Source: Marinomonas sp. KMM3893 (GTDB taxonomy: Bacteria; Pseudomonadota; Gammaproteobacteria; Pseudomonadales; Marinomonadaceae). From it: a stretch of DNA of 64,000 nt. This document shows, one piece after another, positions 38,478-48,336 of this stretch. Numbering within the stretch: the stretch's first letter is position 1; every line of letters begins with the position of its first letter. The position numbers were made by a program, and so were the translations under genes. The stretch is from contig NZ_SJSC01000001.1 of the NCBI RefSeq assembly GCF_004352855.1, positions 868,001 to 932,000 of the forward strand, in the 5' to 3' direction. The notes below the pieces were generated by a model. That model had not been told where the DNA came from. It saw only the letters and a list, made by a program, of their open reading frames with translations, and made no database searches.

Positions 38478-38930
38478 TTAGGCTGTGAGCTTATGCACGA
38501 GCCCTTGGATCCCCAATGCGTACCCTTGCACTCCCATACCAACCACAACCCCCAAGGCAACAGACGAAATATAAGAATGGTGGCGAAACGCTTCGCGAGT
38601 ATGGACATTGGAAATATGCACTTCGATGACAGGCACATCAGCCCCTTTGATGGCATCGTGTAATGCCACAGAGGTATGCGTATAAGCAGCGGGATTAAAC
38701 ACCACGCCTAGCACTTCTCCTTCTTTAATTCGACGACCCGCTTCATGAATATAATCAATGAGTGTGCCTTCATGATTAGATTGGCGAAAATCAATTTCAT
38801 GCCCCAATGCTGCCGCGGTATCACGACACAGCACCTCCACATCAAAAATGGTTTCATGGCCGTACATTTCTGGTTCGCGAGTCCCCAACAAATTTAAGTT
38901 TGGACCGTTCAATACCATAATGGTAGACAT
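38478..38930 (-). CDS. aroQ: Type II 3-dehydroquinate dehydratase
   Basis: A 150-residue dodecameric-type dehydratase that converts 3-dehydroquinate to 3-dehydroshikimate. Motifs are [18 protein letters not shown] with catalytic Arg and Tyr, and [16 protein letters not shown] with the catalytic His. The biosynthetic aroQ is usually beside accBC, which is not so here. Its place next to ligC and other protocatechuate genes suggests a role in quinate or shikimate catabolism. Confidence 0.93.
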   Translation of the reverse strand: MSTIMVLNGPNLNLLGTREPEMYGHETIFDVEVLCRDTAAALGHEIDFRQSNHEGTLIDYIHEAGRRIKEGEVLGVVFNPAAYTHTSVALHDAIKGADVPVIEVHISNVHTREAFRHHSYISSVALGVVVGMGVQGYALGIQGLVHKLTA

Positions 38931-39406
38931 ACAAATTTCCTCAATAAGCTTAGAGTCACCCTAAGCAGTGCATTAAAAATACATAAACTAAAAAGCGCAC
39001 AGCGGAGATATTCAGGGTCTGGTGCGTCATGCACTTTCCCTATACGCCATCAATTATAGAGTAAATGATCGACAGAGGGACAGGGTTAAACCCAAGTCCG
39101 AAGGTACTCTTTACGGTGCTATTCAACCCCATGCTGTAGCGGATTCTGTGGGGCTATGTGAGGCCAGCAAAGGCTATTTATCGATTTATGATGGGTGGAG
39201 TAGACTATGAATATGGGCTATTTAATGCGATTCTATTATTTGAAAAATAGAGTGCTGTTTAAAAATATAAGTTATAACATAGAGCTAGAACAGACTAAAA
39301 ATGATAGTTTGCCTATCATCCACCCTTTTTCATGTATTATTTTTTTATTTTTAGTTATTCATTTTTGATATAGTATTTTCTATAAACAACATACAAGGAT
39401 CGCACC
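38931..39406. other. 476-bp intergenic region without a recognised gene
   Basis: It holds the divergent promoters of aroQ and the tandem-HTH LysR. An open frame of 62 codons from GTG 39022 has no recognisable homology and no ribosome site. From about 39205 on the DNA becomes very AT-rich. T-N11-A LysR sites are likely but cannot be chosen reliably. I see no hairpin terminator or tRNA. Confidence 0.5.
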
Positions 39407-40621
39407 GTGGAAATGCCAATCCCCAATTTACGTCACCTTAGAGTCTTTCTAGCGGTTACTGAAAAAAAGAGCATTACACGTGCTTCTAATAGTATTTTCT
39501 TGTCGCAGCCCGCCATCACTCAAGCCATTGCAAAATTAGAGCAACAATTAGGCGCGCCACTTTTTGAGCGCCACTCTGATGGCATGTATCCAACTATTTC
39601 TGGGGAAGTATGGCGCAATCGAGTGTCGCGCGCGATCGAACATCTTCAGGTCGCGACCCTCGAAGTTGTTAAAGAAAACACGCTAAAAGACACGACGCCT
39701 AAAAATCTCATAGGCCTAATCAGCACCACCCAACTTAAAGCCTTAGTCGCTGTCTGCGAAGTGCAAAACTTCAGCATTGCCAGTCGCAACTTGGCGGTTT
39801 CCCAATCTTCGGTACATAGAGCGGCACGGGATTTAGAGCGTTTACTAGGCGTCACCTTGTTCGAAAAAAACAGCATTGGCATACTCACAACCAAGGCCGC
39901 AAGAACCCTTTCTACTGCCACCAAACTCGCGTTTAGCGAGCTGCGCCAAGGTATTTATGAAATAAACGCCTTACAACGTCGCGATGTGAGTACTATTTCA
40001 GTGGGCTGTATGCCACTCGCCAGAACCACGATATTGCCAAAATCTATTCTGCGCTTTAATGATGGCCACCCCGATGTAAACATCAATGTCACCGATGGGC
40101 CTTACCCCGATTTATTGCATCACCTACGTCAGGGCGATATCGATATGATGCTCGGCGCATTACGCTACCCAGCGCCAGCAGACGACGTTATTCAAGAAGA
40201 GTTATGGGCACCTTCACTGTCGATTGTGGCTCGCAGCGACCACCCGTTAATGAAACAAAAAAACGTTTCTGCGCAAGATTTAGCCCAATATGCGTGGGTC
40301 GTTCCCGCTAAGTCCACCCCAACACGTCAGGCTTTCGAAGCGATTTTTAACGATGCTGGAGAGCCCCTACCAACACGCATTGTGGAGTCCAGCTCGCAAA
40401 TATTAATTCGTGAATTATTGCTTGAAAGTGATCGACTAACCTTGATAACAGCCAGCCAGATTGAACGAGAAATCAATATCGGGTTGCTGAAAAAGGTTAC
40501 TTTTCCACTAGAGCATACACGCCGTCCAATCGGCCTTTGTGTCCGTAAAAGCTGGCTTCCAACGGTAACCCAATCTCATTTTCTCAGCATGCTGAGAAAT
40601 GTATCTGATGATTTTAGATAA
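39407..40621 (+). CDS. LysR-type regulator with two N-terminal helix-turn-helix domains
   Basis: A 404-residue protein, about 100 longer than a normal LTTR. The first winged helix (about 8-66) reads ITRASNSIFLSQPAITQAI; a second complete one (about 108-166) reads FSIASRNLAVSQSSVHRAA with the following ERLLGVTLFEK. The effector domain follows (about 195-390). The start is GTG at 39407 with AAGGAT upstream. It lies just before ligC, so it is a candidate regulator of protocatechuate 4,5-cleavage. The duplication is a real in-frame architecture, with no stop or frameshift between. Confidence 0.88.
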   Translation: MEMPIPNLRHLRVFLAVTEKKSITRASNSIFLSQPAITQAIAKLEQQLGAPLFERHSDGMYPTISGEVWRNRVSRAIEHLQVATLEVVKENTLKDTTPKNLIGLISTTQLKALVAVCEVQNFSIASRNLAVSQSSVHRAARDLERLLGVTLFEKNSIGILTTKAARTLSTATKLAFSELRQGIYEINALQRRDVSTISVGCMPLARTTILPKSILRFNDGHPDVNINVTDGPYPDLLHHLRQGDIDMMLGALRYPAPADDVIQEELWAPSLSIVARSDHPLMKQKNVSAQDLAQYAWVVPAKSTPTRQAFEAIFNDAGEPLPTRIVESSSQILIRELLLESDRLTLITASQIEREINIGLLKKVTFPLEHTRRPIGLCVRKSWLPTVTQSHFLSMLRNVSDDFR

Positions 40622-40824
40622 GAATAAAAAAGTAAGCTTTGCAAAATTTGAATGTCTAATGCGGTTTATGGATTATCCCCTTTTTCACACCAATGCTAGA
40701 TTGGTGAACAATGCAAAAGCCAACAAGCAAGGTGAAGTGTCAGGTTTATAAAGCACATACCGTCATGACTCGTCCCCTGCTTTGGCTTTAATTCCCCTAC
40801 ACTCGCTCGCTCAGGAGTAGACTA

Positions 40825-41772
40825 ATGAGAATTTGTATCGCTGGAGCATCCGGTGCTTTTGGTATGAAACACATGGATGCGATTGCCGCTATTGAAGGCG
40901 CAGAGGTTGTTTCCGTTGTCGGCACCAAAATCGATGCAATTAAAGCGTTCGCCGCAGAACGTCAGATCCCACACTTCACGACGGATTTGGCTGAGAGCCT
41001 AGCGCGTGATGATGTGGATGCTGTGATCTTAGCCACGCCAACACAACTGCATGCAGCCCAAACGATTCAATGTTTAGAAGCCGGCAAGCACGTGATGTCT
41101 GAAATCCCAATGGCAGACAGCATTGAAGATGCTCGTCGCGTTGTGGCGGTAAAAAAAGAAACCGGACTGGTTGCAATGGCAGGTCATACTCGCCGTTTCA
41201 ATCCCTCTCATCAATGGATTCACAACAAGGTCAAAGCCGGCGAACTGACGGTTCAGCAAATGGACGTACAGACTTACTTCTTCCGTCGCTCTAACAAAAA
41301 CGCATTAGGCCAAACCCGCTCTTGGACAGATCATCTGCTTTGGCATCACGCTTGCCACACGGTCGATTTATTCCAATACCAAACAGGCGAAACCGCCAGC
41401 AAAGTACAAGCATTACAAGGCCCTATTCATCCAGAACTTGGCATTGCCATGGACATGAGCATTGGCATGAAAGTGCCGGCAGGCGCCATTTGTACCTTGT
41501 CCCTGTCTTTTAATAACGATGGTCCATTTGGCACCTTCTTCCGTTATATCTGCGACCAAGGCACCTATCTTGCTCGTTACGATGACCTTTATGATGGTAA
41601 CGACCATAAAATTGACCTATCTGATGTCGCTGTGTCTAACAACGGTATCGAACTGCAAGACCGCGAGTTTATCGCTGCGATTCAAGAAGGCCGAGAACCA
41701 AACTCTTGCGTGACCCAAGCCATTGAAGCCATGGAGACCTTGAGTCGCCTAGAGCAGTGCTTAGAAGACTAA
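40825..41772 (+). CDS. ligC: 4-carboxy-2-hydroxymuconate-6-semialdehyde dehydrogenase
   Basis: A 315-residue Gfo/Idh/MocA-family NADP oxidoreductase. The Rossmann motif GASGAFG is near the N-terminus, and DVDAVILATPTQLHA and EIPMADSIEDA follow. The stretches GHTRRFNPSHQWIHN and SWTDHLLWHHACHTVDLF match LigC of Sphingobium closely. It oxidises the hemiacetal of the ring-cleavage product to 2-pyrone-4,6-dicarboxylate. AGGAG precedes the ATG. The rest of the pathway is encoded at 51133-56077. Confidence 0.93.
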   Translation: MRICIAGASGAFGMKHMDAIAAIEGAEVVSVVGTKIDAIKAFAAERQIPHFTTDLAESLARDDVDAVILATPTQLHAAQTIQCLEAGKHVMSEIPMADSIEDARRVVAVKKETGLVAMAGHTRRFNPSHQWIHNKVKAGELTVQQMDVQTYFFRRSNKNALGQTRSWTDHLLWHHACHTVDLFQYQTGETASKVQALQGPIHPELGIAMDMSIGMKVPAGAICTLSLSFNNDGPFGTFFRYICDQGTYLARYDDLYDGNDHKIDLSDVAVSNNGIELQDREFIAAIQEGREPNSCVTQAIEAMETLSRLEQCLED

Positions 41773-41785
41773 GCGGATCATTGCG

Positions 41786-41819
41786 ATAAGCATAGGGAGC
41801 GCCGGCTCCCTATGCTTAT
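41786..41819 (+). terminator. Strong intrinsic terminator after ligC
   Basis: A 15-bp stem ATAAGCATAGGGAGC / GCTCCCTATGCTTAT with a 4-base loop, 14 bp after the stop. Confidence 0.92.
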
Positions 41820-41969
41820 TTTGTTGCTCCAAGAAATCATGAACAGTATGATAATTTTGCTCAAACGCCATTCTAAGCGCAAAATACCCCCACAAGATAA
41901 CCACGCACCTTGCTGATCACTACGCAGCAAAACGCGAGGGCCAACGGCTAGTAAAACAACGAGGTACCC

Positions 41970-42953
41970 ATGCCTAAACATCCCCATCTAAGCAACCCAA
42001 GCATCGGCTTAGGCTGTATGAATCTTTCCCATGCTTATGGCACGCCGCTGTCAGAAGACGAAGGCATTGCTGCGCTGCACGCTGCGTTTGAAATGGGTTA
42101 TCGCCATTTTGATACTGCCACTCTCTATGGCGCAGGAAAAAATGAGTTATTGGTTGGCAACGCCTTACACGACCGCCGCGATGAGTTTTTTCTGGCCAGT
42201 AAATGCGGCATGGAAATGGAGAATGGCAAACGCGTCATTAACGGTCGCCCTGAAAACTTACGCCGCCAATGTGAAAATAGCTTAAAACGCTTACAAACGG
42301 ATCATATCGATCTGTACTATTTGCATCGTATGGACCCAGATGTGCCAATTGAAGAAAGCGTTGGCGCGCTTGGCGATCTTGTTAAAGAAGGCAAAATTGG
42401 CGGCATTGGGTTATCAGAAGTGTCTGCTGAGATCGTTGAACGCGCCCATAAGGAATCGCCTCTCACTGCCTTACAAACCGAATACTCCCTGTGGACTCGC
42501 AATCCAGAAATCGCCGTCTTAGCAACCACCAAAGCACTCGATATCACTTTTGTGGCGTTTAGCCCTGTCGCTCGTGGTTATTTGTGTGGCGAGCTTTCCG
42601 ATGTCGCCAAGTTAGAAGAAAACGATATTCGCAGAACCATGCCGCGCTTTAGTGCAGAGAACTACCCAAAAAACATGGATTTACTGCAAGATTTTCTGCT
42701 CATGGCAAAAGACATTGGCTGCACTCCCGCTCAACTTGCTCTGGCGTGGACGCGCACGAAAGAGGAACACATAGTGCCGATCCCTGGTACCCGCTCAATA
42801 AGTCACATGCGAGACAATTTGAGCGCAGGAACACTCATACTGGATCAAAAACAAATGACAGCCCTGGATGAGATGATCAATCAAGGCAAGGCATTTGGCG
42901 CTCGTTATAACGCGGCCCAACAAGCCGATGTTAGCACTGAAGAATTTGCCTGA
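41970..42953 (+). CDS. Aldo/keto reductase
   Basis: A 327-residue AKR-fold oxidoreductase of the AKR13-like branch. The catalytic tetrad appears as Asp and Tyr in FDTATLYG, Lys in LASKCG and His in YYLHRMDP; NADPH-binding residues are in the IPGTRSISHMRDN region. It reduces aldehydes or ketones of unknown identity. It has its own start region after the ligC terminator, so a role in the lig pathway is not implied. Confidence 0.88.
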   Translation: MPKHPHLSNPSIGLGCMNLSHAYGTPLSEDEGIAALHAAFEMGYRHFDTATLYGAGKNELLVGNALHDRRDEFFLASKCGMEMENGKRVINGRPENLRRQCENSLKRLQTDHIDLYYLHRMDPDVPIEESVGALGDLVKEGKIGGIGLSEVSAEIVERAHKESPLTALQTEYSLWTRNPEIAVLATTKALDITFVAFSPVARGYLCGELSDVAKLEENDIRRTMPRFSAENYPKNMDLLQDFLLMAKDIGCTPAQLALAWTRTKEEHIVPIPGTRSISHMRDNLSAGTLILDQKQMTALDEMINQGKAFGARYNAAQQADVSTEEFA

Positions 42954-42995
42954 GTTAGACCCAGTTACAACACGAAAAACCCAGTAAAAGTAACA

Positions 42996-43032
42996 AAAAG
43001 GCCGTCATTCTACACTAGAATGACGGCCTTTT
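42996..43032. terminator. Bidirectional terminator between the reductase and pycB
   Basis: A perfect 17-bp stem AAAAGGCCGTCATTCTA / TAGAATGACGGCCTTTT with a 3-base loop, between convergent genes, with A and T tails suited to both strands. Confidence 0.93.
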
Positions 43033-43108
43033 AAGTCAACCAAAATAGGCGCCTCAAACAAGATCGAGGTCAATCTATTCGGTTTGAGGAAGCATAATCC
43101 AGCGCTTC

Positions 43109-44920
43109 CTAGACAATTTCAATCAGCATCTCGCCTGGCGTTACTCGATCCCCCTTAGCCACGCAAACGGATTTCACCGTACCCGCGACATTGGCGTGCA
43201 CTTCGGTTTCCATTTTCATCGCCTCTGTTACCAATACCGCTTGGCCTGCTGTTACGGTATCGCCTTCGGCGACCAACACATCAATGATGTTTCCTGGCAT
43301 AGCGGCGCTAACATGACCAGGCTCCGTTGCTTTCGAGCGGCCGCTGCCGCCTTCAGAAACGTACTCATTCAAAGATTCAAAGACAACTTCTTCAGGCATG
43401 CCATCAAGAGACAAATACAGCTTGCGCTTACCCGCACCAAAGTCACCCACACCGGTAATTTCAACGTCATAAACTTCGCCATGCACATCAATCTTAAACT
43501 CGGTGGCCAAACCACCCGACGCAGCAGCACTGCCCGCTTGTTCAGGCGGCAATAAGGCTTCTGGCGCTAATGTGCCATCGGCTCGCTGCTGTAAAAATTC
43601 ACGACCTAGCTCTGGGAACATAGCGTACGTCAGTACGTCTTCTTCTGTTTTCGCCAGTTCACCAATGTCTTGGCGCAACTTGTACAACTCTGGAGCTAAT
43701 GAATCCGCTGGGCGGTTTTCATTCACGCTTTCGTTGCCCACTGCTTTCTTCTGTACTTCAGCATTGACGGCGGCTGGCGGTTGACCGTATCCCCCCAACA
43801 AATAGCGTTTCACTTCATTTGTGATGGTTTTATAACGCTGACCAGCCAATACGTTGTATACCGCTTGAGTGCCTACGATTTGTGATGTTGGTGTCACCAA
43901 TGGCGGGAAACCAAGGTCTTCGCGGACTCGAGGGATTTCGGCAAACACATCACGGATTTTATCCAGTGCGTTTTGCTCTTTCAGCTGATTCGCCAAGTTA
44001 GACATCATGCCGCCTGGCACTTGGTTGATCTGTACCGACACGTCTTCACGCGTAAATTCACTTTCAAATTGATGGTACTTTTTACGCACTTCACGAAAGT
44101 AATCTGCAATCTCTGACAACAACGTTAGATCCAAACCGGTGTCGTATTCTGTGCCTTTCAATGCCGCAACTTGAGATTCTGTCGCTGGGTGACTGGTGCC
44201 ACCAGCAAAAGAAGAAATCGCGGTGTCGATGCGATCCGCACCCGCTTCAATTGCTTTTAATTGGCACAAGGGCGCCAAACCAGAAGTGGAATGACCGTGT
44301 ACCGCTAGCGGTAAATCGACCGCCGCTTTAATCGCTTTGACCAAATCGTACGTCGCATAAGGCGTCAATAACCCCGCCATGTCTTTAATCGCAATCGAGT
44401 CCGCGCCCATGGCTTGCATGGCTTTCGCTTGCTCAACAAACAATTCAGCATTATGCACAGGGCTCGTGGTATAACAGATGGTACCTTGTGCGTGCTTGCC
44501 GGCTTTTTTAACCGCTTTCATTGCGGTTTCGATATTACGCAAATCATTCAATGCATCAAATACACGGAAAACATCGACCCCATTATCAGCCGCTTTTTGG
44601 ACAAAAGCTTCTACTACGTCATCCGCATAATGGCGATAGCCCAATAAATTTTGACCGCGCAGCAACATTTGCAAACGAGTGTTCGGCAACGCTTCTTTTA
44701 GTTGGCGTAAACGCTCCCATGGATCTTCTTTTAAAAATCGAACGCAGGCATCAAAAGTAGCACCACCCCAAACTTCTAAAGACCAAAAGCCAACCTTATC
44801 GAGCTTCTCACAAATGGGCAGCATGTCTTCGGTACGCATCCGTGTAGCAATAAGTGATTGATGCGCATCACGCAGAGTAACGTCCGTGATTTCTACTTTT
44901 GTTTTGTTAATTTGACTCAT
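43109..44920 (-). CDS. pycB: Pyruvate carboxylase subunit B (carboxyltransferase-biotin carrier)
   Basis: A 603-residue protein of the OadA/PycB type. The carboxyltransferase domain has TDVTLRDAHQSL and the metal-binding VHGHSTSG. The biotin carrier at the C-terminus has EAMKMETEVHA. Together with the adjacent biotin carboxylase it makes oxaloacetate from pyruvate, bicarbonate and ATP. No oadB or oadG sodium-pump genes are nearby, so anaplerotic pyruvate carboxylase is preferred over oxaloacetate decarboxylase. Confidence 0.88.
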   Translation of the reverse strand: MSQINKTKVEITDVTLRDAHQSLIATRMRTEDMLPICEKLDKVGFWSLEVWGGATFDACVRFLKEDPWERLRQLKEALPNTRLQMLLRGQNLLGYRHYADDVVEAFVQKAADNGVDVFRVFDALNDLRNIETAMKAVKKAGKHAQGTICYTTSPVHNAELFVEQAKAMQAMGADSIAIKDMAGLLTPYATYDLVKAIKAAVDLPLAVHGHSTSGLAPLCQLKAIEAGADRIDTAISSFAGGTSHPATESQVAALKGTEYDTGLDLTLLSEIADYFREVRKKYHQFESEFTREDVSVQINQVPGGMMSNLANQLKEQNALDKIRDVFAEIPRVREDLGFPPLVTPTSQIVGTQAVYNVLAGQRYKTITNEVKRYLLGGYGQPPAAVNAEVQKKAVGNESVNENRPADSLAPELYKLRQDIGELAKTEEDVLTYAMFPELGREFLQQRADGTLAPEALLPPEQAGSAAASGGLATEFKIDVHGEVYDVEITGVGDFGAGKRKLYLSLDGMPEEVVFESLNEYVSEGGSGRSKATEPGHVSAAMPGNIIDVLVAEGDTVTAGQAVLVTEAMKMETEVHANVAGTVKSVCVAKGDRVTPGEMLIEIV

Positions 44921-44938
44921 GTTCCTTCCTCCTGCGGA

Positions 44939-46354
44939 TTATCGACCAAGGTGTGCGGCAAGGGCCGCGGCTAATACAAGCGCAATATCACTTGGATGGC
45001 GTTTTACGGAATAATTTAAGAGTTCTGGATGCGCGGGCACAAAGCTCGTGTTGAACTCACCTTTAATGAAATCTGGGTGTTTTAAAATTTCTTGGTAATA
45101 GTTGGCTGTGGTCTTAATGCCATGCAAACGCATGTCATCGATGGCACGACGACCACGAGCAATCATTTCTTCCCAAGTGAGAGCCCAAACCACCAGCTTC
45201 AAACACATGGAATCAAAGTACGGTGGAATTTCATAACCGGTATAAATCGCGGTATCCACTCGAACCCCAGGACCACCTGGCGCGTAATAATGGGTAATTC
45301 GTCCAAAGCTTGGCAAAAAGTCATTTTTAGGGTCTTCGGCATTGATCCGAAACTGCATCGCATACCCTGTGTAGCTGATGTCTTCTTGGCGAAAACTTAG
45401 CGTTAAACCAGAGGCAATACGCAATTGCTCACGCACAATGTCCACACCGGTGATTTGCTCAGTAATGGTGTGCTCTACCTGAACACGAGTGTTCATTTCC
45501 ATAAAGTAGATTTCATTGCCCGATAGCAAGAATTCAACGGTACCAGCGTTTTCATACCCCACCGCTTGGGCAGCGGTAACCGCAAGATTACCAATGTATT
45601 GTCGCTGCTCTGGGGTCAATTGTGGGCTAGGCGCAATCTCAATCAGTTTCTGATTACGTCGCTGAATAGAACAGTCACGCTCATAAAGGTGAATCACATT
45701 GCCTTGAGAGTCGGCCAAAATTTGCACTTCGATATGGCAAGGGTCAACAATGCATTTCTCAAGAAAAACTTCAGCAGAACCAAACGCTTTGGTGGCTTCA
45801 GAAATAACTCGAGGGTATTGGCTAATCAGTTCTTCTGGTGAATCACAACGGCGAATACCGCGACCACCACCACCTGATGTGGCTTTAATCATCACTGGGT
45901 AACCAAATTTACCCGCAAGTGATAACGCCTCATCAAGGTCTTTTAAATTTCCTTCCGAGCCAGGAGTAACCGGAACGCCCGCTGCACGCATGCTATCGCG
46001 TGCTTGGGTTTTATCCCCCATTTTGTTGATCACACTGGATTTAGGCCCGATAAACACTATGCCTTTTTGCTCACACAACTCGGCGAAATGTGCATTCTCA
46101 GATAAGAAACCATAACCTGGATGGATCGCATCACAGCCAGTTTCTACCGCTAAATTGACGATGCGTAGAGGATCCAAATAACCAGCGAGAGGGTCATCGC
46201 CTAATGAATAGGATTCATCCGCGCGCTTAACATGCAATGCATAACGATCCGGCTCGGTGAAAATAGCCACTGAGCGAATATCAGACTCTGAACATGCACG
46301 TATAATACGAACCGCGATCTCACCACGGTTAGCGATCAACACTTTCTTTAACAT
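44939..46354 (-). CDS. pycA: Pyruvate carboxylase subunit A (biotin carboxylase)
   Basis: A 471-residue ATP-grasp biotin carboxylase. Motifs are LIANRGEIAVRIIRACSE, the ATP-binding KATSGGGGRGIR and MEMNTRVQVEHT. It is 18 bp upstream of pycB in the same direction, the arrangement known for two-subunit pyruvate carboxylase of pseudomonads. As acetyl-CoA carboxylase accC would normally pair with accB, this is a second, pyruvate-type copy. Confidence 0.9.
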   Translation of the reverse strand: MLKKVLIANRGEIAVRIIRACSESDIRSVAIFTEPDRYALHVKRADESYSLGDDPLAGYLDPLRIVNLAVETGCDAIHPGYGFLSENAHFAELCEQKGIVFIGPKSSVINKMGDKTQARDSMRAAGVPVTPGSEGNLKDLDEALSLAGKFGYPVMIKATSGGGGRGIRRCDSPEELISQYPRVISEATKAFGSAEVFLEKCIVDPCHIEVQILADSQGNVIHLYERDCSIQRRNQKLIEIAPSPQLTPEQRQYIGNLAVTAAQAVGYENAGTVEFLLSGNEIYFMEMNTRVQVEHTITEQITGVDIVREQLRIASGLTLSFRQEDISYTGYAMQFRINAEDPKNDFLPSFGRITHYYAPGGPGVRVDTAIYTGYEIPPYFDSMCLKLVVWALTWEEMIARGRRAIDDMRLHGIKTTANYYQEILKHPDFIKGEFNTSFVPAHPELLNYSVKRHPSDIALVLAAALAAHLGR

Positions 46355-46475
46355 GGGTCACTCCTTAACTTGGTGAACATTTAGCCTACTCAAAGAAATA
46401 CAAAAGTAAAAATTGATATTTCAAAGGTTATCTATAAGGTATACGTGATGGATAAAAAGAAAAATAGGAAGAAAA

Positions 46476-47429
46476 ATGTCATCGTCCGTTCAAAATATAG
46501 CCAATCGATTAACATTTAGGCAGCTTCAGGTTTTCAATAGCGTTTATGAGCTCAGCAGCTACAGTCGTGCTGGTGACATGCTTGGCTTGAGCCAACCTGC
46601 GGTCAGCAACCAAATTCGCCAATTAGAACAAACGATCGAGCAGCCTTTATTCGAATATGTTGGTCGCCAACTGTACAGCACCGCCATCGCCAAACGCTTA
46701 GCCGAGTGTACATTTGCGGTCTTTAATGAAGTACAACGCTTTCAAAATGACCTGGCCGCTGAAACCGGTTTAGTCTCAGGGGAATTGAAATTGGTCGCCG
46801 TCAGCACAGCACAATACATAGTGCCGTACTTACTGAAAGCCTACAGCAGCCTAAACCCAAATGTGACCATTTCTCTCGATGTGGTTAACCGAACTCAAGC
46901 CATTGAGCGACTCGAAAAGAACCGCGCTGAACTGACGATTATGGGCATGGTGCCAAACGATAAGCCCATGCTGAGTATTCCTTTTTTGGGCAACGAAATG
47001 ATTGCTGTTGTGCCTAAAAACCATCCATTACTAGAGCACAAAAATGACGTCACCTTGGCACTCTTTTTAGAGCACACATTGCTGTTGAGGGAGCTTGGGT
47101 CGGGCAGCCGTTTGGCGTTGGAATTGCACTGTCAGAAACAGCGAGTGCGTTTTCAAAATAAAATGATTATGGGCTCAAACGATGCCATCAAACACTCGGT
47201 TATTGCCGGCTTAGGCGTAGCGGTATTACCACGTTTGGGGGTGCTCTCTGAGTTAGCCTTAGGCACCCTAGTAGAGCTGCCAATTAAAGATTTCCCCTTA
47301 CGCCGGTCTTGGTGTTTGGTCAGCCCTCAAGGTCAGCACCCAACACCAACTATGCGCTCTTTTATTGATTATGTGCAGCAGAACATTGGTCAATTTGAAG
47401 CCATGTTCCAACGCCTGATGAGTCAATAA
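46476..47429 (+). CDS. LysR-family regulator divergent from pycAB
   Basis: A 317-residue LTTR with winged helix YSRAGDMLGLSQPAVSNQIRQLE and a CysB/CbbR-like effector domain (VAVSTAQYIVPYLLKAY, MGSNDAIKHSVIAGLGVAVLP). It is divergent from pycA with a 121-bp gap, like PycR of Pseudomonas. It overlaps the end of alkA by seven bases on the opposite strand, with no terminator between. Confidence 0.86.
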   Translation: MSSSVQNIANRLTFRQLQVFNSVYELSSYSRAGDMLGLSQPAVSNQIRQLEQTIEQPLFEYVGRQLYSTAIAKRLAECTFAVFNEVQRFQNDLAAETGLVSGELKLVAVSTAQYIVPYLLKAYSSLNPNVTISLDVVNRTQAIERLEKNRAELTIMGMVPNDKPMLSIPFLGNEMIAVVPKNHPLLEHKNDVTLALFLEHTLLLRELGSGSRLALELHCQKQRVRFQNKMIMGSNDAIKHSVIAGLGVAVLPRLGVLSELALGTLVELPIKDFPLRRSWCLVSPQGQHPTPTMRSFIDYVQQNIGQFEAMFQRLMSQ

Positions 47430-48328
47430 CCAGACGCCAAATCCATCGCCCACAAATGCGCGCCAACCAAGGCTCGCCATGGCGAATAGTCGGCCAACCA
47501 TTGCTCGGTCGCCTTAGCGTCTAACGGCGCTGGCGATTTGAGCAAAGCGGATAAATTTCGGCGTACTGCAACATCCCCATGCAGAGAGCCATCAAGCCAA
47601 CTAAACCCTCGTAATAGTCCATAACTGACCGTCCAAGGACCAATGCCTTTCAGCGCCAGCAACTGCTCGGTTAATGCGTTTATCGAGTGTCGATCCGTTC
47701 GCTGTGGCCACACCAACTTTCCCTGACAAATTTGTTCAGATAAAAGCAACAAGCTGGCCGCTTTGGTTTTTGAAAAGCCCGTCGCTTGTAACGCCTCTGG
47801 AGGAATATTTTGTAGCGACTCTGCCGTCGGATAACACAAGAGCCCACTTGGATGAGCCACACCAAATGCTTGAATGAAACGGCGACGTATTGAGATGGCC
47901 GCATTAACACTGATTTGCTGACCAATAATCGCCCAACTAAAGGCTTCAAATGGTGACGCGCTTTGCGGAATACGCAGCCCTTTTTGCTGTTTAACCAAAG
48001 CGGAAAATGGCGTATTTTTCGCCATACAGACGGCTTCAAATTCGTCAATATTCTGATCCAGTCCCAGCATATGATCCGCCAATATAGACACTTCATCGGC
48101 GTCAATACTCGCATCCTCACCCACGCAGTCTAGGGTGACAGCCACGCTCTCGGTTTCACAGAAATCAAACCTAATTAGCGCAGGAATAGAATGCCAAAAA
48201 ATCCCTTTTTCAATGACATTTTCCATACACCGCTCTGCGACTGAGTCTTTATCACGGCGATGAAAAGCCAAAAAGTCTTGACGATGAAAATGGCTCGGAA
48301 GCGGTCTAATCAGTGTCGCGGTTGTCAT
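47423..48328 (-). CDS. alkA: DNA-3-methyladenine glycosylase II
   Basis: A 301-residue HhH-GPD DNA glycosylase. The helix-hairpin-helix LKGIGPWTVSYGLLRG is followed by the Asp in LHGDVAVRR, the expected catalytic position. The N-terminal half is an AlkA-type domain. It removes alkylated bases and is eight bases downstream of ada, so both are induced together. Confidence 0.88.
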   Translation of the reverse strand: MTTATLIRPLPSHFHRQDFLAFHRRDKDSVAERCMENVIEKGIFWHSIPALIRFDFCETESVAVTLDCVGEDASIDADEVSILADHMLGLDQNIDEFEAVCMAKNTPFSALVKQQKGLRIPQSASPFEAFSWAIIGQQISVNAAISIRRRFIQAFGVAHPSGLLCYPTAESLQNIPPEALQATGFSKTKAASLLLLSEQICQGKLVWPQRTDRHSINALTEQLLALKGIGPWTVSYGLLRGFSWLDGSLHGDVAVRRNLSALLKSPAPLDAKATEQWLADYSPWRALVGAHLWAMDLASGY

Positions 48329-48336
48329 AATATTCC

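Noticed and set aside
39022..39210. Open frame of 62 codons upstream of the tandem-HTH LysR
   Set aside because: It starts with GTG, has no ribosome site and no recognisable homology; kept only as part of the intergenic description.
43109..46354. Oxaloacetate decarboxylase sodium pump
   Set aside because: The alpha-like subunit is present, but no oadB or oadG genes are near, and a biotin carboxylase gene is adjacent, which fits pyruvate carboxylase.
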